Source of the DNA: Sipunculus nudus
Taxonomy: Eukaryota > Annelida > Sipuncula > Golfingiida > Sipunculidae
NCBI GenBank assembly: GCA_026874595.1
Contig: CM049318.1
Location: forward strand, 18,832,241 to 18,896,240
Length of the DNA stretch: 64,000 nt
Direction of reading: 5' to 3'
Below, piece after piece: positions 44,057 to 58,177 of this stretch. Below the pieces are notes generated by a model. The model did no database searches and was not told the origin of the DNA. It saw only the letters and a list, made by a program, of their open reading frames with translations. Made by a program: the position numbers and the translations under genes. Each line of letters starts with the position of its first letter. The first letter of the stretch is position 1.

Positions 44057-47000
44057 TCAGCTTGAACTGCTATATCTCTGTTCTTATGTGATGAATATAT
44101 CGCATTCACTGGGAAATGTCTTGCCATATTTTAGATCATTTGTTTCATACGAATTCCGTGCAAGGTAAGATATTATTATTCACTCGTCAGTTGGATTTTT
44201 TTTCATACTGTCTCCTTCGTATAAAAATATCCCTGAAAATCTGCGAACATAGGTACTGGTATGGATTACATCAGTAAACGTGGTGTGTTCGGGAGAGCCG
44301 CCCATATTATGCAAATTCTGCGCTTGTCAATTAAATGACTGTTACACTGCCATTAATAACTTGATTGGTTGTTCGCCACTGCTCTATTCATGATTATTCA
44401 TTCAATGAATATGCGATTAGGTCACATATTGTTCATGGTTAGGTCAACTGCATAGTTGTGAAATGAAGAGCCCGTTTCACATATCAGGGTTTTTATTTTG
44501 AACCCGAAATATGGTATTTTCTATTATAGATACTGTGGAAGTGGTTAATTTGGCGTGTCTGAATATTCGCGTATTTTTCATTTTATAGCATGAGCGCAGT
44601 TCGAATTTTCGCGCAAATCCGTATGTAAGGTAATAAATTGTGTATCAATTTATTAAAATATTGATAAAAGACAGGTTTGTAACGTAACCTACATCCCCCT
44701 AACAACCTTTGGGTGACCGTTTACATGCCACTGGCGATTGGTCGAGTACCGTGACCGCAAAGTGTGAACAATACCTTAATAATCAGGACTAATCACGTTT
44801 GATGATGCAATGGTACTGCAACCAACTATGTTGTTTGGCATCTGAGGAAGTTGTAGAATTTCTTTACAACAACAACAGTGATTATACTAACCAGATGCAA
44901 TCAACTATGTCCAAACAACAAACGGAACTGACAACAGTCGATGGTCGCTCTACACTCAGTCGTACTTCAAAGCTATGGGAAGGGCTAGGGGTGTCTTGAA
45001 AGGCTACTTATTGTTTCACAGTTGTTTCTACAGATCACTATAAAAAAGAGGGGTTTTTCTCGAGAAATCACTTACTATGACCTCTTATGACAACATGACT
45101 ACTAAAACATTCTGGTTTAAGAAGTCTCAACTCAAGCGACCATGCATTGAGCGATTACCAGGCCAACATGACTGTGTGTCAAGAACGCTGTAATCTTCCG
45201 AATGATCGCATCGAATTTACGCGTGTTCTTATTTTAGCGCAAATCTAGCTCCCGCTAAAAGCGCGAAAATTAAAACCCCGCTAACAAAACCACTTCCACA
45301 GTATTATGTCAATATTTTGTTCTAAACCTGTTTCTCACTCCTGTTCACAAGTGGAAAGAAACTTGCTCTTGACCGGATCAGTAGAGCAAAACGGTAGGCG
45401 CACGAAATCATTAATCCAGATTTTCCAAGTTTACAACCGGTGTTTTTTTTCTCTTTGTTTTGGAGTTGGCGCGCATGCGCTGTATCGGAATATGATCGAC
45501 ACATGAGGTCCACGTTAACTTACATACTGAAGCATAGCAACGTGCAAAACAGGTGTGCTGGAGACAGTACATGCCAAGAAGGTTTGCCTGGGAAAATTTT
45601 TGAATTCATCCAAAATTAACAAATATCATTAAATAATATAAATAATATACAAATGTGATTGCACCTTAGATTTTAATCATGAATTTTGCATGTTCTACAC
45701 TTGTTTAATAAATGTATACTAAAAGTTTTGTTAGGAGAGGTATAATGATTCACTGTATACATAATATATGCAGCTAGGCGGATTCAGGAGTTGAGAACGG
45801 GCACAGAGAGGAAGGTATTAAAGGCACGGGGTTTAAGTTGGAACTCCAGTCACGAGCCTTGTATTCAGGTGCAATTGAACATTAATGTTATCATGCAATA
45901 TAGACACGCCGCAAGACAAAAAAAAAAAACCTGCAGACCTACCTTTTTTATTTCTTTCAACACTTTCGTGATTCCTCCTGATAATCGGGAAGCAGATAAC
46001 CCCACTTTTTTGTACTCAGCGGTTAAGGATCAGCAGGTCGTTAATACCCCTAGAGGAATCTCTGAATTAAAAGAATTAAGATTGCGCGTTTCGCAATTTT
46101 GGGATTTGAGTGAAAGAGTGAAAGAAATGTTCCTCTAGGTGGGAGTGTATCGGAGGGCAACGATTGATTCGGGATTCTTAGTTTTTCATTTGGCGACTTG
46201 GGTATTGTTTAATGTGGGTACGAATTATCTGATCATGGTTAACGTGTGAGAAGAAATCGTGCACTTTTATAAAAAATGAGAAGTGAGGGCCTCTGTGTCA
46301 TCTAGAATTCCTTCGTTAAATGTTAATGCAAATCTACAAAGATATAATATCGTGACTTCATTTTATCTGGACCTTAAATTGAGTGATAAATTTTAAAATA
46401 AAAATAATCATATCTAGAAATCTGCATTCTTCGAAATGCAAGCCTACACCACGTGAATGGTCCCTATTGAAATACGCTCTCCAACCCGTATTCGCATTCA
46501 CTGTTTCGGCCCCTTTTCCAAGGTTATGTGAGCGTACATAAGTGATTATGCGTTTATGACGTCCTTATGTCTGGATCATGTGCTGGATACGCACCAAAAT
46601 CTAATCGTTTCTCCATTGGCCAAGTCCATAATTGCCCTGAAAAGTTTCGTTCAAGACTGCATGATATATGTTGTGAACAGACACTCAAACACAGACACAC
46701 ACACACATACACACGCAGGGATGTACGCATCCCTATTAGCGGAGTCAGCAAGACCATTAATATATATGAGAATTTTGACTGAAGCATTTTTTTTTCATAA
46801 TGATTCTTGCAATTCTTTTTCAACAGTTCCTATGCCTATGCACACCTAAAATCATTTAAATGAAAACTGGGCTTCTGAGGTGAGATGCTGTAATTGTAAT
46901 AAGATGAGATGCTGTCTATTTCGTCAACGACGGCTAGAGGCTGACTAGGTTCTACAGCCATGATAGCCCTGCCTGGGCTTTAGTGTATTTATGTTTACTA

Positions 47001-47093
47001 CTTAAATGCTTAAAATAAAACGTTGTTCCATGTTACATAAGACGTAACTCGGTACCAGCTTTTATCACTTAAGCCCTGTAATGTCCGTATGGT

Positions 47094-47169
47094 GAATCCC
47101 TGATATTTGCATATTAGGGCGTCACAAGGCTCCTGACGATTCCCTCGCATTTGCATTTCAGGCCGTCAC
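47094..47169. promoter_or_regulatory. 44-bp duplicated unit carrying octamer motifs
   Basis: Two similar units ('ga(a/t)tccct..', then atttgcat, then 'gg(g/c)cgtcac') repeat with a 44-base period. The octamer atttgcat, bound by POU-domain factors, stands at 47105-47112 and 47149-47156. A regulatory role is inferred from the motif alone. Confidence 0.35.
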
Positions 47170-49539
47170 GCCACCTGTGAATGGCATCTTTGCTATGTGG
47201 ACGCTAGGAGCGGTCCCAATGGCAATAGACATCTCAACCCGCTTTGTAAAATTCGCACTGAAATCATGTTTTCAGAAAGTTCATACATGGACCTTCGTGT
47301 TCTATGATATATTTCTGCTGTTGAACACTACGGACCATGGGCCAAATGAAAGTGCATTGTAGACACTGTCGCATCTATTTTGTACTGTGTATTTGTTAGT
47401 GTTCAAGTTATACTTGAAAGTCTTGTCCCTGTTAAGTTGCCAACACGCTAATCGCCGTGATCGTTTCAGCCAGCCAGTACATGACTGCGTTCGTCGTGTG
47501 TGGACCTGAATATCTCACGGTGATTGGCTGAGCTAGAGATACATTTTCAAACCGGCCTTGCTTGGTCTAATAAACGGTGACACACTAACTTACTAAGGCT
47601 GAGGGTTATATATAGTGTTGAAAGTCTTGCCGTACTCAAAATAGCCGAGGACCTTAACAAATGGGTATATAAATAGCTAGCTAGAAGTCCACAATAGGCA
47701 GTTACTGGATAACTCATGTTGGTTTTGAAAAAAAAAGATTCTGGGAAAGACCACTATAATTCCTCCCTACGTCACTGGGAAAAACCTTAGTTCAGCGAGG
47801 CGATGATGTATGGCGCTTACTGTCCGGTACGGCCAGAGTTGAACAGTCGATGAAATAAGAGGGTTAGAGAATGGTTATTAGTTATAAAAGAAACCGAGAG
47901 GTGGCAGTGCCCACACTCGATACAGTGAGAGAACGTTTGGTTTCTCTCCCAGAGGCCATTTCATTGACTGGGCCAGTCTACAGCCATGACCACGGTGCCC
48001 AGAATTTCAGTATAGAAGGACAACTCATATTTTTTTTTAATATAACCGGTGTCTGAAATACCCTAAAATTTCATGATTTCGTCCAAGATTGCCTGAGTTA
48101 TGTTGTGAACAAAATTATTAACATACACATGAACTGGGGTGAACGCATACCCTCCGTGCGGAGAAAATAATAAGGTTTCTTACAATTACTAGTGCTGTAG
48201 TCCGGGTCTGATTAAAGGTATTCAATTACTTTTCCTGTCATCTAGCAAAGGAACCAATCACACACAGTTCTTTAATTTAGGTAAAACAGCATTGTTACTT
48301 TATATTATTCGCACGGTGTTTCTCAACTCACCTTAATAAAACTAGAAAGCAGTTCCAGATCACTGATATTCAGGATCACCGGTTCCGGAAAATTACTTAA
48401 AATCCTGATAACACTTTGATTTGTGGTAGTTACACAAAGGAAGTATATAATTCAAGAAAAGATAAATGTGACTCGCGGTTTAATAACTGGATTGCTGCAT
48501 CGCGGGTCAGGTATAGTTATAAGTACAAAGATGGCCGACCATGTGACAACTTTGCAAATTCATCCTATCAGCAATGTCCTCATTACATTGCTCCGAAAAA
48601 TATTAAAGGATATGTGTGATGAAATATTTGTAAAATGTTAGATAACATCCAAGAAACAATCCGTTCAGTTGTTGAGGTGTACTGGATCACCATAATATGT
48701 TTTCGTTTAAGGGATTCCATACCTTTTTTAATATAGTTAACAGGCAAACCAAACAACCAACCAGCTTCGCCAAAAACATAATACCCTGGGGAGACATAAT
48801 GTACAATGTTTTGTATTCTACATAGTTCACATGCAAGATCCAGCACAACCATTTTAATTCGCAGAACACACACACATGTTAGTCTGTAGAAATACAGGGA
48901 GCATAAAAACTAAACCAAATTTAACCGTACAGGCTTTCTGGCTTACCGTGTAATCTTGCGGTGTCCTGAAAATGTGTCTAGTTTCAGATTAGGTCTGCCA
49001 TTTGCCCAGATGGAATTGCCGGTATAGGCACTAGCCAGGGCTTCAAGTGTATTGGCTTAAATGTACATTTACAGCTTAGTGACACGTGCTAGGCCTATTT
49101 TTTTAGACAACTAGATTAGATTGCCATTATTTGGCGTAATGTTAGTATCTCACACCAGCGAAAAATTTCTTATATATCTCTTATTCGCGTATTATGTGTT
49201 AAATAGAACATATTTTTGAATTCCCTGTTAAGTTTCTTCTTTCGAGCTGTTACTCACATGAGGTTTTGATAAATATCTCATTTCAAGATTTAGTTTACCT
49301 TACTTGAAAGTACTGAATCCATAGTTGTGGTTGGTAATCTGTGTTTATAGTTTTGTATTTTTAAAAATAAAACGTTACGAAATTTCAATCGAAACTTTAT
49401 TCATAAATATCAAAATTCATAACAGCACCACAATTAATTATAAAATTAACCCCAAAATTGAAACAGTATTTCGCATTAGGGTGCAGAATGAATGGACGTA
49501 ACAATACCAAATATTCCGAGTCCTGGACCAACCTTTTTA

Positions 49540-49760
49540 TATTTTATCAATCAGGGCGGATCCAAGATTAAGGAAAAAAAGGTGGTCAACCAAGGAGGGC
49601 CCATGACACGAAGATCCTCATATCCGGAAAAGGGGCCCAGGCCGCAGAAAAAAAAATGGCATGAACCAGTTAAAATGATTGCATCGGTTAAAAAAGTTTG
49701 GGTTCGGATCCCCTGGACATCCCCTCCCCCCCCCCCCCCCACCGATACGCCTCACTGGGT
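49540..49760. repeat. Possible fragment of a DNA-transposon-derived repeat
   Basis: The stretch holds 'cagggcggatcc' (about 49551) and, inverse in style, 'ttcggatcccctgg' (about 49702) before a 15-base C-run. I recall this pattern from interspersed repeats in marine invertebrates. No clean TIRs or target duplication are seen. Confidence 0.3.
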
Positions 49761-49815
49761 CCCTGTCATGCATGATATTTATATCAGGGTTTTTGATCCT
49801 GATTGTAAAGACACT

Positions 49816-49817
<2 letters not shown>

Positions 49818-49901
<84 letters not shown>

Positions 49902-49913
49902 TATAAATATATA
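49818..49913. repeat. (TA)n microsatellite with TG interruptions
   Basis: About 95 bases of alternating TA, broken by single TGTA units. It creates false Tyr/Ile-rich frames. Confidence 0.95.
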
Positions 49914-49941
49914 TTATTTATACAGGGCTTTATGGCACTAG

Positions 49942-51550
49942 TTGGTAGGCGTCTATATCTCATTCGGGCTGTAAAGTTGGCTCTTGTAGCTGTTACTGTC
50001 CCTTACCGATTACCTCAAAAACAGTCAATTATGTAAGCACTGTGCCGACAACGTACCCTTGGTAGTGAAATCACGTAAATTAAGTAAAAAGAAAACCAAA
50101 TTTACACAAGCTCCTAATGCCCACTTGATTGCAAAATATATATTCTACATAGGTATCTGCCTTCATCTACTGCCCATTGCTCCCATCCTGAAGACCACCA
50201 TACAAGACTCGCTAGCTGCGCAGAGATCTTGCTTTTTTTCTTTGGCTTCCCATCAGTAACGCTTAATTAACGGACATTTTGACAATCTATTACACTTAAA
50301 TTATCATAAAAGTGTCTTTTGGCAACCTTACCTTTTCGGTGTGAAATAATTTGTTTGTGTACTTTATCTTAAAATATACAATTTACCAATTCGCATAATT
50401 AGATGCTTAATTGATAGGAATTTTCAACGTCATACACTTAAGCATTTTTAGAGTATAAAATATAAGAATTGCTCAGATTAGACAAAGCAAAGTGCAAACA
50501 GGCTGGATTATGCTGAGTTAACTAATACTTCCTATACTTCCTGTGCCAGCTTTAAAATAAATCAGTTAAGAAAAAGTGGCGTTTACCAAATGCGGAACAA
50601 GTGTGAGCTTTCAAAACACATTACCACCCCGACTTGATGGACTCTTTGTCAAAAGGGTGTTTTACTGAGGCGGCCCAGGCCTCTCCTTAATAACCCCTCA
50701 GCGTAGACTAAACGATGGACTTCGTCCATTTACGAGATAAGTGTCAGTCTGTTCTAAAAGGCACAGATCCCCTTTAAAAGTTGTTTGTTGAGCACAAAAT
50801 TACAGAGGAAATCTTGAGAACATAGAAATCCCAGCAACAGAAAGAATGTGGCTTATACATGTAGTTAAACTGTAGTACTTAAAACTGTATAGGTTCTAGG
50901 ACATTCTGATGTTTTTTCTATGGATTTGCATTTCCTGTTTTATTAAATGTCCAGGCGCACTCTGGTGATATTCTATTTCTGTATGAGATATTATAGAATT
51001 CATTGATTACTTGAATTCTAATAACAAAGAAAACAAAGAAGAATGGACTATACCTAAAATTTAAAAGCGGATAGATGGCTCCACAGAAACGATAATTGTT
51101 TGATCTATGTTTGTTCGTTTTTGTGTGTTTATGTGCAGGTGTTATGAATAAAAAGGACCCCTTTCATTTGCACTGACGTGTTTCCACCAAGCCAGAGCTA
51201 TTGATATTACGCACTGTTAATGCACTAAATAAGTGTAATTTTGTTAATAACAGAATATATATATGTATTTTCTGTCTTGTCTCTGCTTGCATGGAACTGT
51301 GCATCCACGTGCTGTATTTGATAATTTGATGAAAGAAGCTGGGGGCAAGGTACCTTAGGGTTGCCTGGGGTTGAAACCTTGACAAATAGTTGTATTTAAC
51401 CGACTGTTGTCGCTTTTGACACGTCAATGAAGGGCTGGCTCTGGAATGACCGTGCCTGTCCGAAAATATGCAGCTCAGACTATAATATCCTGAAAACGTG
51501 AGTGCTCTTCAAGATGTTACTTATTCCTTAGATTCGACAGTATTCGTAGT
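49942..51550. other. Unassigned sequence
   Basis: No supported gene or repeat. Confidence 0.5.
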
Positions 51551-51554
51551 TTGC

Positions 51555-51800
51555 GAAAGATGCCACCATATGGTCTTGTCACATCTCGATTTTCTCGATT
51601 ATCGTCTTATGCCGCCACATGGTCATGTAACATCTCAGTAACTTGATTTTTTTGTCTTATGTCGCCACATGGTCTCGTCGCATCTCGATTATCGTCTAAT
51701 ACTGCAACTTGGTGTTGTCAAATCTGGATTTTCTAATTATCGTTTAATGCCAAATTTTCTTGTCACATCTCGATTTTTTCGATTATCGTCGATTGCCGTC
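51555..51800. repeat. Degenerate ~50-60-bp minisatellite, about five units
   Basis: Each unit has 'atg(c/t)c(g/a)ccacatggtc', 'tgtcacatctcgatttt' and 'gattatcgtcttat' with indels. Unit length varies and similarity falls at both ends. Confidence 0.8.
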
Positions 51801-53560
51801 CGATCTTATCTTGACGCCTTGATCATTGACTGTCAGATAAGCGCTGATTGTTTTGCGCAATGCTTTAGGTCAAGGGAATGCATTAACAATTTAAACTAAC
51901 AGACAAGCCAGCGTGTCCATCAGGAATAATAAAAAACAAACATACATACAGACACGCATATGTCATCTCATTTTTGTCTAATTTCAGATGCAGCAGAAAG
52001 TTACTACATAAATGTTTTAGATGCAGAACGGATGAAAGATCCCGTATGATCACTATAACAAAGCTATATACACTTGATTACATACAAAATGCTTTAGCCA
52101 GACGTCTGGCGATATCAAATACCAAAGGAATATTGGGATTTTGAACATTTTCTAGTTTTCGGTGTCTGTCTATAACTGATTGACTGTATTCTTAGCAGGC
52201 TCCGGCAGGATATCTACCTTATACAACAACTCATTTTAATGGCGTCCCAAACAGCGGCTCTTATGTGAAGTGTATGGATAAATAGACTGGCCAGACAAGA
52301 TATTTTCATAATGGTTACAAAGTAATATACGGCCGCTTATCTCCAAGATAAAACTATTATATTCCATTATATATTGATTTGTATTAAATATTTATAAAAA
52401 AAACTATACGTTTACATTTTTATGATATCTGCTCATTAACATTTCGTTAGCACACCATGGTTAATATCGTTATTGAAGTGACTGTGTGGTTTATATTCTA
52501 ACGAAATATATGAGGATAAGGGCTCCGTGCGAATACGTAAAAACGGAAAGATCAACCTACTTGTTCATACAGCAATCCCTTTTATTGGTGAAGATGAGGA
52601 GTATTCTTATCACAACATACATATTAAACATACCCCCGTTACTTTTCAGCCATAATCATCAGCTATTTACAAAGCATAACATATACTATCTCTCATTTAC
52701 AAATTAGTATTTGACATAGCACATTGTAAGACAAAATTCACATTTTTCGATATGTCAGGCGTGGATATCATAGTTCCCGTTTAGGTTTTGGAAGTCCGTA
52801 TACTTATACAACACACTTCTTACGTTAAAGTATGCCAAGGATAGCAAGCAGTTATATAACTTTTACAAAATGTTATGATACAATCATGCTACATGCTTAT
52901 AATCATAGATCCGGAATCATCAGATTTTGATTTTAATATCTGTTCGAGATTTAGATGTATACTTCATTACTTATTACACTTATACTTATTTCCATTGAAG
53001 GTCTTCTATCATACGGCCAAGTTTCTAATATATTTATTCTTTTACTTATTACTTATTATGCCATATGTATTTGACACAACCTTGTTAAATATCCACTCTA
53101 TAAGCTTTTTTTGTTTTAGATTCTATTACATTTGGTTGGAACTATAATCAAGGGCGATTTGGAAATACAGCAAATTAGCTGAATACACTCTTCTGTGCAA
53201 AATATATTGATACATATAAATAATAGAATAAATAGAAATGATATACAGAAATCAATTTGCGGAATATATTTTGAACTAACGTACGTTTAAGTGTACGATA
53301 CCTGTTTCGCAGCCAAGGAGACATTGCAAGGATTCATATACTGAAAAAAGAGTAACAGCCCTTCATCGTGAAATATATATGTAAACTTAAGTGAAAGTTA
53401 TTTTACCCTTGATGAGGGATTGAGTGCCTGTATAAATATAAGCAAGAATCCATTTGGTTAAATTGTTCTTGGCATCTCTAAACAAATGGTGGAAGTTGAA
53501 CCGTACACGGTAACAATGTGATTTATGATAGACACAGTTCCATTCCTGTACCCTTCTGAT
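51801..53560. other. Unassigned AT-rich sequence
   Basis: No supported gene or repeat. Frames at 52486-52707 and 52875-53147 are rich in I, L, F and Y from AT-rich DNA and show no motif. Confidence 0.5.
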
Positions 53561-53569
53561 ACAAGAAGA

Positions 53570-53833
53570 GGTGCAGTATGCTTATACATTTACTTAAATG
53601 GCTGCGATCTTTCAAGGGGCAAGATGCAAACATTTTTGATAAAAAATTGGAAAAGTGGGTGGCGCCACCTTTAACTTTCTATGGCACACTCAGCTCGACA
53701 TACATGCTTGTGTACAAAATGTGGTAATAAATCGGTCTAACAAGGCTGCTAAAGGACCAAGACCTGAAAAAAAAACAAGAAGGAACGCACCGGGGACGGA
53801 CACAGCGCCTTTGCAGTAGGTCACAGATCAGCT
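53570..53833 (-). mobile_element. Partial HINE-like element
   Basis: On the minus strand the right border reads 'tagctgatctgtgacc', in the style of the openings of the 4626-7289 and 16395-17935 elements. The centre holds ggtggcgccacc at 53660-53671, the same palindrome as in the other two. Only about 260 bases are recognisable and the other end is unclear. Confidence 0.45.
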
Positions 53834-56011
53834 AAATAGGAAGCTATTTATATTGAACATGTTTGGAAATTTACACTCTTTGGCATTGCGGTTGTGATTT
53901 TCAGAATACATATTAGTAAAATGGTTATAAATCGTAGTAGACCTTTAATTGACAATTAGTACTGTTCAAAAGTTTTACCATAAATGTGTTGGCTCATATC
54001 ATAACGATACAACACCGTGTTTTAGTTATGGGCTTCAGTCGTCTTGGGACCTGAAGTATCCGTTTGACACAGAGCCGTAAAGAAAGATGTCGCATTATCT
54101 CAGCAGGACGGAGTGGCTCTCGCGGGTTCATTAAGAAAGTGTTGTTTACAAAGTGCGGGCTTTATTTACTGTAACAGATACCATTTGGGTTGAAAGGAAA
54201 GACCTATAACCATTTATCAGCTGCGAAATAGCCCGGGAAGTGGGAGGTAGTCTGCGGGAAGTAGATTACTGCACTGGCCGGATTATCTTTTAATCACCAA
54301 TTTTTAATTCTTAAATAGATTAACCAAGTTAGTTCAACATCTACTTTAATGAAACCGTGAAATATTAATTGAACTTCATTGGTTGATTAGTTCAAGATAT
54401 ATTAATCAAATTAATGTCAGCTTTATTTCTTTACAATAAAAACAAAGCTATTAAAAATGTGAAGCACATTCAATGAAGAAAGAAATGTATAAGTTTATAA
54501 ACTTATGGTTTTTCATGAGAATTTGGTGAAAATAGGGCAACAGACATCATATTGGCTGATCTTGTTTAGGTATTCACTAATAACATAAATCTGCCGACTG
54601 ATCACCCGGTACCCATCTTCCTCCAATCCACCGTTCAAAATGCCTGCAACTCTTTGTCTCGCTCTGTCTTTAGGTCACCTGCCTGTTTACTCCTGAATAA
54701 AGCTAGCTGGCTAGATTGATTGCCGAATGCTGATCATTTGGCTTCCATTAATCACAGAAATGGAGTTTTGATAGTCGAGTGGGGAGGGTTATCTAAGAGA
54801 TTTGGGACCTCCATGAATATTCAGCAGGCATTTCTACGAAATGTACCTTCCTCTTCCAGGATTTTTGTTGCATGATAAATGGGATAATACCGCCAAAGGC
54901 CATCTTTGATTGGCTGAATCGTCTCTCGCGTTACCAATGAGATGGGGACTCGTGTTCGCCCATAATCAAAGAAATCCCCTTTAGCAACCAGACATAGGGG
55001 GAAAAATATACTCAGTATCTACGGAATTGTGTGTCAATATGATCTGACATAATTTAACACAATTATTTTTGTATGAACTGATGCTACACATTCACTTTTT
55101 CACTGTATAAAAGTTTTTGGATGCCTTTATGCTGCAAAGCAATGTTTGATTTTGCTCAACCTGGCCAGATTCCGGTCGGAGGGGGCTTTCTTCATATGAC
55201 ATTGTTTCGCTATATAATTATCATAATTATTAAGTATATATGCGGCACAGGTATGGATCCGTTTCTTAGCGAGGTAATATATTACAATCGATCATTATTT
55301 TTCTTCTCTGCTTGCGTTACTCTATTGAATTCTTCATTTATATTTTAAGTATTAAGCTGTGCTTACCAGAAAAATATCAAATCGACCGTGCAAGGTGTAT
55401 TCAGACGGAATAAACAGAACTATTGTTTGTCCTGAAGGGCTCAGGGCAACTTCCTCGACGAATGAAAGCATCAATGTATAAACTTTGCAGCAGGCATTTT
55501 TTTAGTTTAGTCTACAATAACCTGGCCAGACCGAATTCCTCGCCCGGAGTGATGAGACATCTAACGGTCGATTGAACGGATAAATGCAGTCCCCCAGTGT
55601 AAGTCCGTCATAAATACAAACCTACAAATCTATATCAGGTTTCGGTTGCCCTGACATTTCAGAAGCCTTTGATCTTTAAGGTGCCCTAGACCGGAGAATT
55701 TAACTTATGTTGTTCGTGATCTGATACATTGGGATGATTAATATATCAAACTTTGAGATCTTTGGCGACGTATATGTGTATGCATACTTTTGATGTTTCA
55801 GTTAAAATATTTCACGTATCATCACCCGAATATACCATTATTCTCTTGGGTTTGTACAGATGTCCAGTTTGTGATAAATGGCCACTGCTTCTGGTTATCG
55901 ATGCTGATATTCTAAATACCGGTCCCGACAGGCGACTGGTAGTCTGACATATATCACTTTTCATTTGTCAACTCCACATATGTTATCGGGATCTTTAATC
56001 TAGAGGACAAT

Positions 56012-56070
<59 letters not shown>

Positions 56071-56845
56071 ATATATATATACTTTTAATTATAAATCATT
56101 AATTTTAATTAAAATAACGAATAAAGATGACATTGAAATACTTACACCAACAGAATGAGATCACTAAATTGTAGCAAATATAAATTTAGAAACAAAAATT
56201 TAGGTTAATATAACATGTAAGTGCACTCTTTGAGACGGAAGTTGAGCAAAAAAAATAACATTAGGTCACAAGGCCTCCTATACCTCAACACGTTTACGCC
56301 AAGTAAAGTATAAAAAGTATAAAAGTGGTTCCTCTGAACTCTTGATATATCACAAAATATCACTGCTCACTCAACCAAACCACGAAACAGTATCACACGA
56401 CGCTATTTGATCATCATTTCTTCGATTCTAGGGCTCTTTTATCTCCCTTATTACAAGATCATGTGGCAGGGGCGACAATATTGGGGATTATGGGGGTATA
56501 TACCCCCACATTTTTGCAAGAGCGGGACGGTCAATGTAATCCCCCTCCTCAGTATTAAGAGCACATTATTCATATATTCTTAATGAAATATAGTAATAAT
56601 TAAAATAATAGACTTTGGTTCCATTTGTTTACTATCTATATAATTAATACGGTGTTGGGTTTTTTCTAGACCACGGTTTACCTGCTTCCATTCTGATTTG
56701 ACTCTCCAAATTCGGCAGACGTATCGGGGGTGTGCTCTTCTAGGACAAGTTTGTTTTATTTTACGGCATTATGCCCTATTAAGCTGAATAATTAATAATT
56801 CTAATATTTCCCCATTAGGTTCCCCTATTTTTTTTGTGCTGAAAG
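53834..56845. other. Unassigned sequence with one microsatellite
   Basis: No gene is supported. A (TA)n tract covers 56016-56082. The segment 54000-55060 is of ordinary complexity and not obviously repetitive. I see no exon or motif that I can support in it. Confidence 0.5.
56016..56082. repeat. (TA)n microsatellite
   Basis: About 33 TA units with one TTTA break. Confidence 0.95.
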
Positions 56846-56849
56846 GTCC

Positions 56850-58165
56850 TCCACGCCTGTGACGCTTTTACAGGAGGCGCCTCGAGGATTTAAAAAGGCC
56901 TGTTAAGACCGCGGCCAGAGCGCATGTCCTGCCCAGAAGGCATTTCCGTGCAATACGCGGTCACGCGGGTCCACCATAATCCCAATTGATCCCCCATATA
57001 CATTGTAACGCCTCTAAAGGAATTTTCGCTGTCAAAAGGAAGTAAAGGTCTTCAATCCAAAGACCACATGGCTCCGCGTTCAATGCGAGGACTTTTCAGT
57101 TTGGTCAACACTTGGCACTGAGTCCAGTGATGTGACCACCGTTTGACACATTTTTAATGGGTTACAGGTATGCTGATTTTTATACATTTAAAAATACCAT
57201 TCCATTATAACCATGGTTTCAAAAGTTCGGCCAAGTAATGTGTTTTATAATTTTTTTTTTCAAAAAAGAAGCCTCACAACTTAATTAAAAGCCTAGGTCA
57301 CAACCCGCTGCGGTAACCGCAAACCGTAGAGTACCGTGCGGTTTTGGTGACCGCAGGAATACTTAAGCCTCGGTCACAACACGCTGCGGTCACCGCACAC
57401 CGTAGATCACCGTTCGGTTTTTTAAACCACAGGAATACTTATGCGGCCGACGTGCGGGAACGGCAAGGTGTCTTCCTCATTCTCACGGCCATCGCACGGT
57501 ACAGTAAGCTAACCCTGCGGACGCCGTAAGCTAACCTTGCGGAAGCCGCAAAGACCCCTTACGACAGCCGCAGGTACACCGTACGTCTCTCGGGTAGCCG
57601 AGTAGGCGTTAAAAATCGCACGGGCATCCTACGACATCCATACGTCTAGTGCACGGTGCCCGTACGGAGCCCGTAGGTGGCTGCCTGACGCACGGCCGCC
57701 GCATCAACTTAAGCGCTTGCGCTTATGTCAGTTACGGTCGTTGCGGAGCCCCTGCGGCCTTTGAAAAACGCACGGTTGCCGTGCGTCTACCGCACGGAAT
57801 AGCCCAAAACACTCGCCGTACGGCGACCGTATCCCGGTTGTGACCGAGGCTTTATCATTCGGGTTGTTTAAGGTGGGGGGGGGGGGGTCGCATATATTTT
57901 GTAAGTTCCATTGTCTGTAGGGACGGTGAAACATCAGAAAATATCACCCGTACATCTTTCAATTGATAAACTAGAATCTGTAGTCAGGGCGTACAGACCT
58001 CCATCAGAATCTTCTTTAATATCAGTCATGTGTTCAGGTGTATGCGTTTCATGTGTGAACATTGTCATACTTCAGTACCCGAGTTCACCTAACGAGTGGC
58101 AGAACAAATTAATACGAATTGGTAGCTTCCACACGGGTTCAAAGGAATGGTCCGTTTTCATAATG
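56850..58165 (+). repeat. Copy A of an old local duplication (interrupted by a MITE)
   Basis: Blocks here recur in the same order at 59405-59960: 'aaaggaatttt..ctgtcaaa' (57016 and 59485), 'ccatggttt.a(a/t)agttcggcca' (57211 and 59670), and a later block with 'gttcacc..(a/g)cgagtgg' plus 'atacgaat(t/g)gg' (58083 and 59882). Copy A has an extra GC-rich segment at 57290-57852 between the second and third blocks. Confidence 0.78.
57290..57852. mobile_element. GC-rich MITE with 16-bp TIRs and duplicated 5' end
   Basis: aagcctcggtcacaac (57365-57380) is the exact complement of 57837-57852. The 488-bp body is unusually GC-rich for this window and dense in 'ccgtacgg/gcacgg/ccgcac' words. The first ~75 bases are duplicated in tandem upstream (57290-57364 against 57365-57440), including a slightly altered terminus. 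No transposase frame is present. Its absence from the paralogous copy at 59405-59960 supports insertion. Confidence 0.8.
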
Positions 58166-58177
58166 GTTTATAAGAAA

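Larger units (their letters stand above)
42108..49480. other. Unassigned sequence
   Basis: No gene is supported. 42160-42240 on the + strand faintly recalls an RT block (AFNDLKKGFDLCW), too weak to call. Also present are an (ATA)n tract, a CRE cluster, a duplicated octamer and a CA tract near 46685-46720. Frames such as 45791-46138 and 48583-48873 show no family features. Confidence 0.5.

Noticed and set aside
45791-46138. 115-residue + strand frame as a host gene
   Set aside because: It has no recognisable domain, includes a poly-Lys stretch from an A-run, and shows no promoter or conserved start context.
49492-49941. 149-residue frame rich in Tyr/Ile
   Set aside because: Half of it is translated (TA)n and the rest overlaps a repeat-like segment and a C-run.
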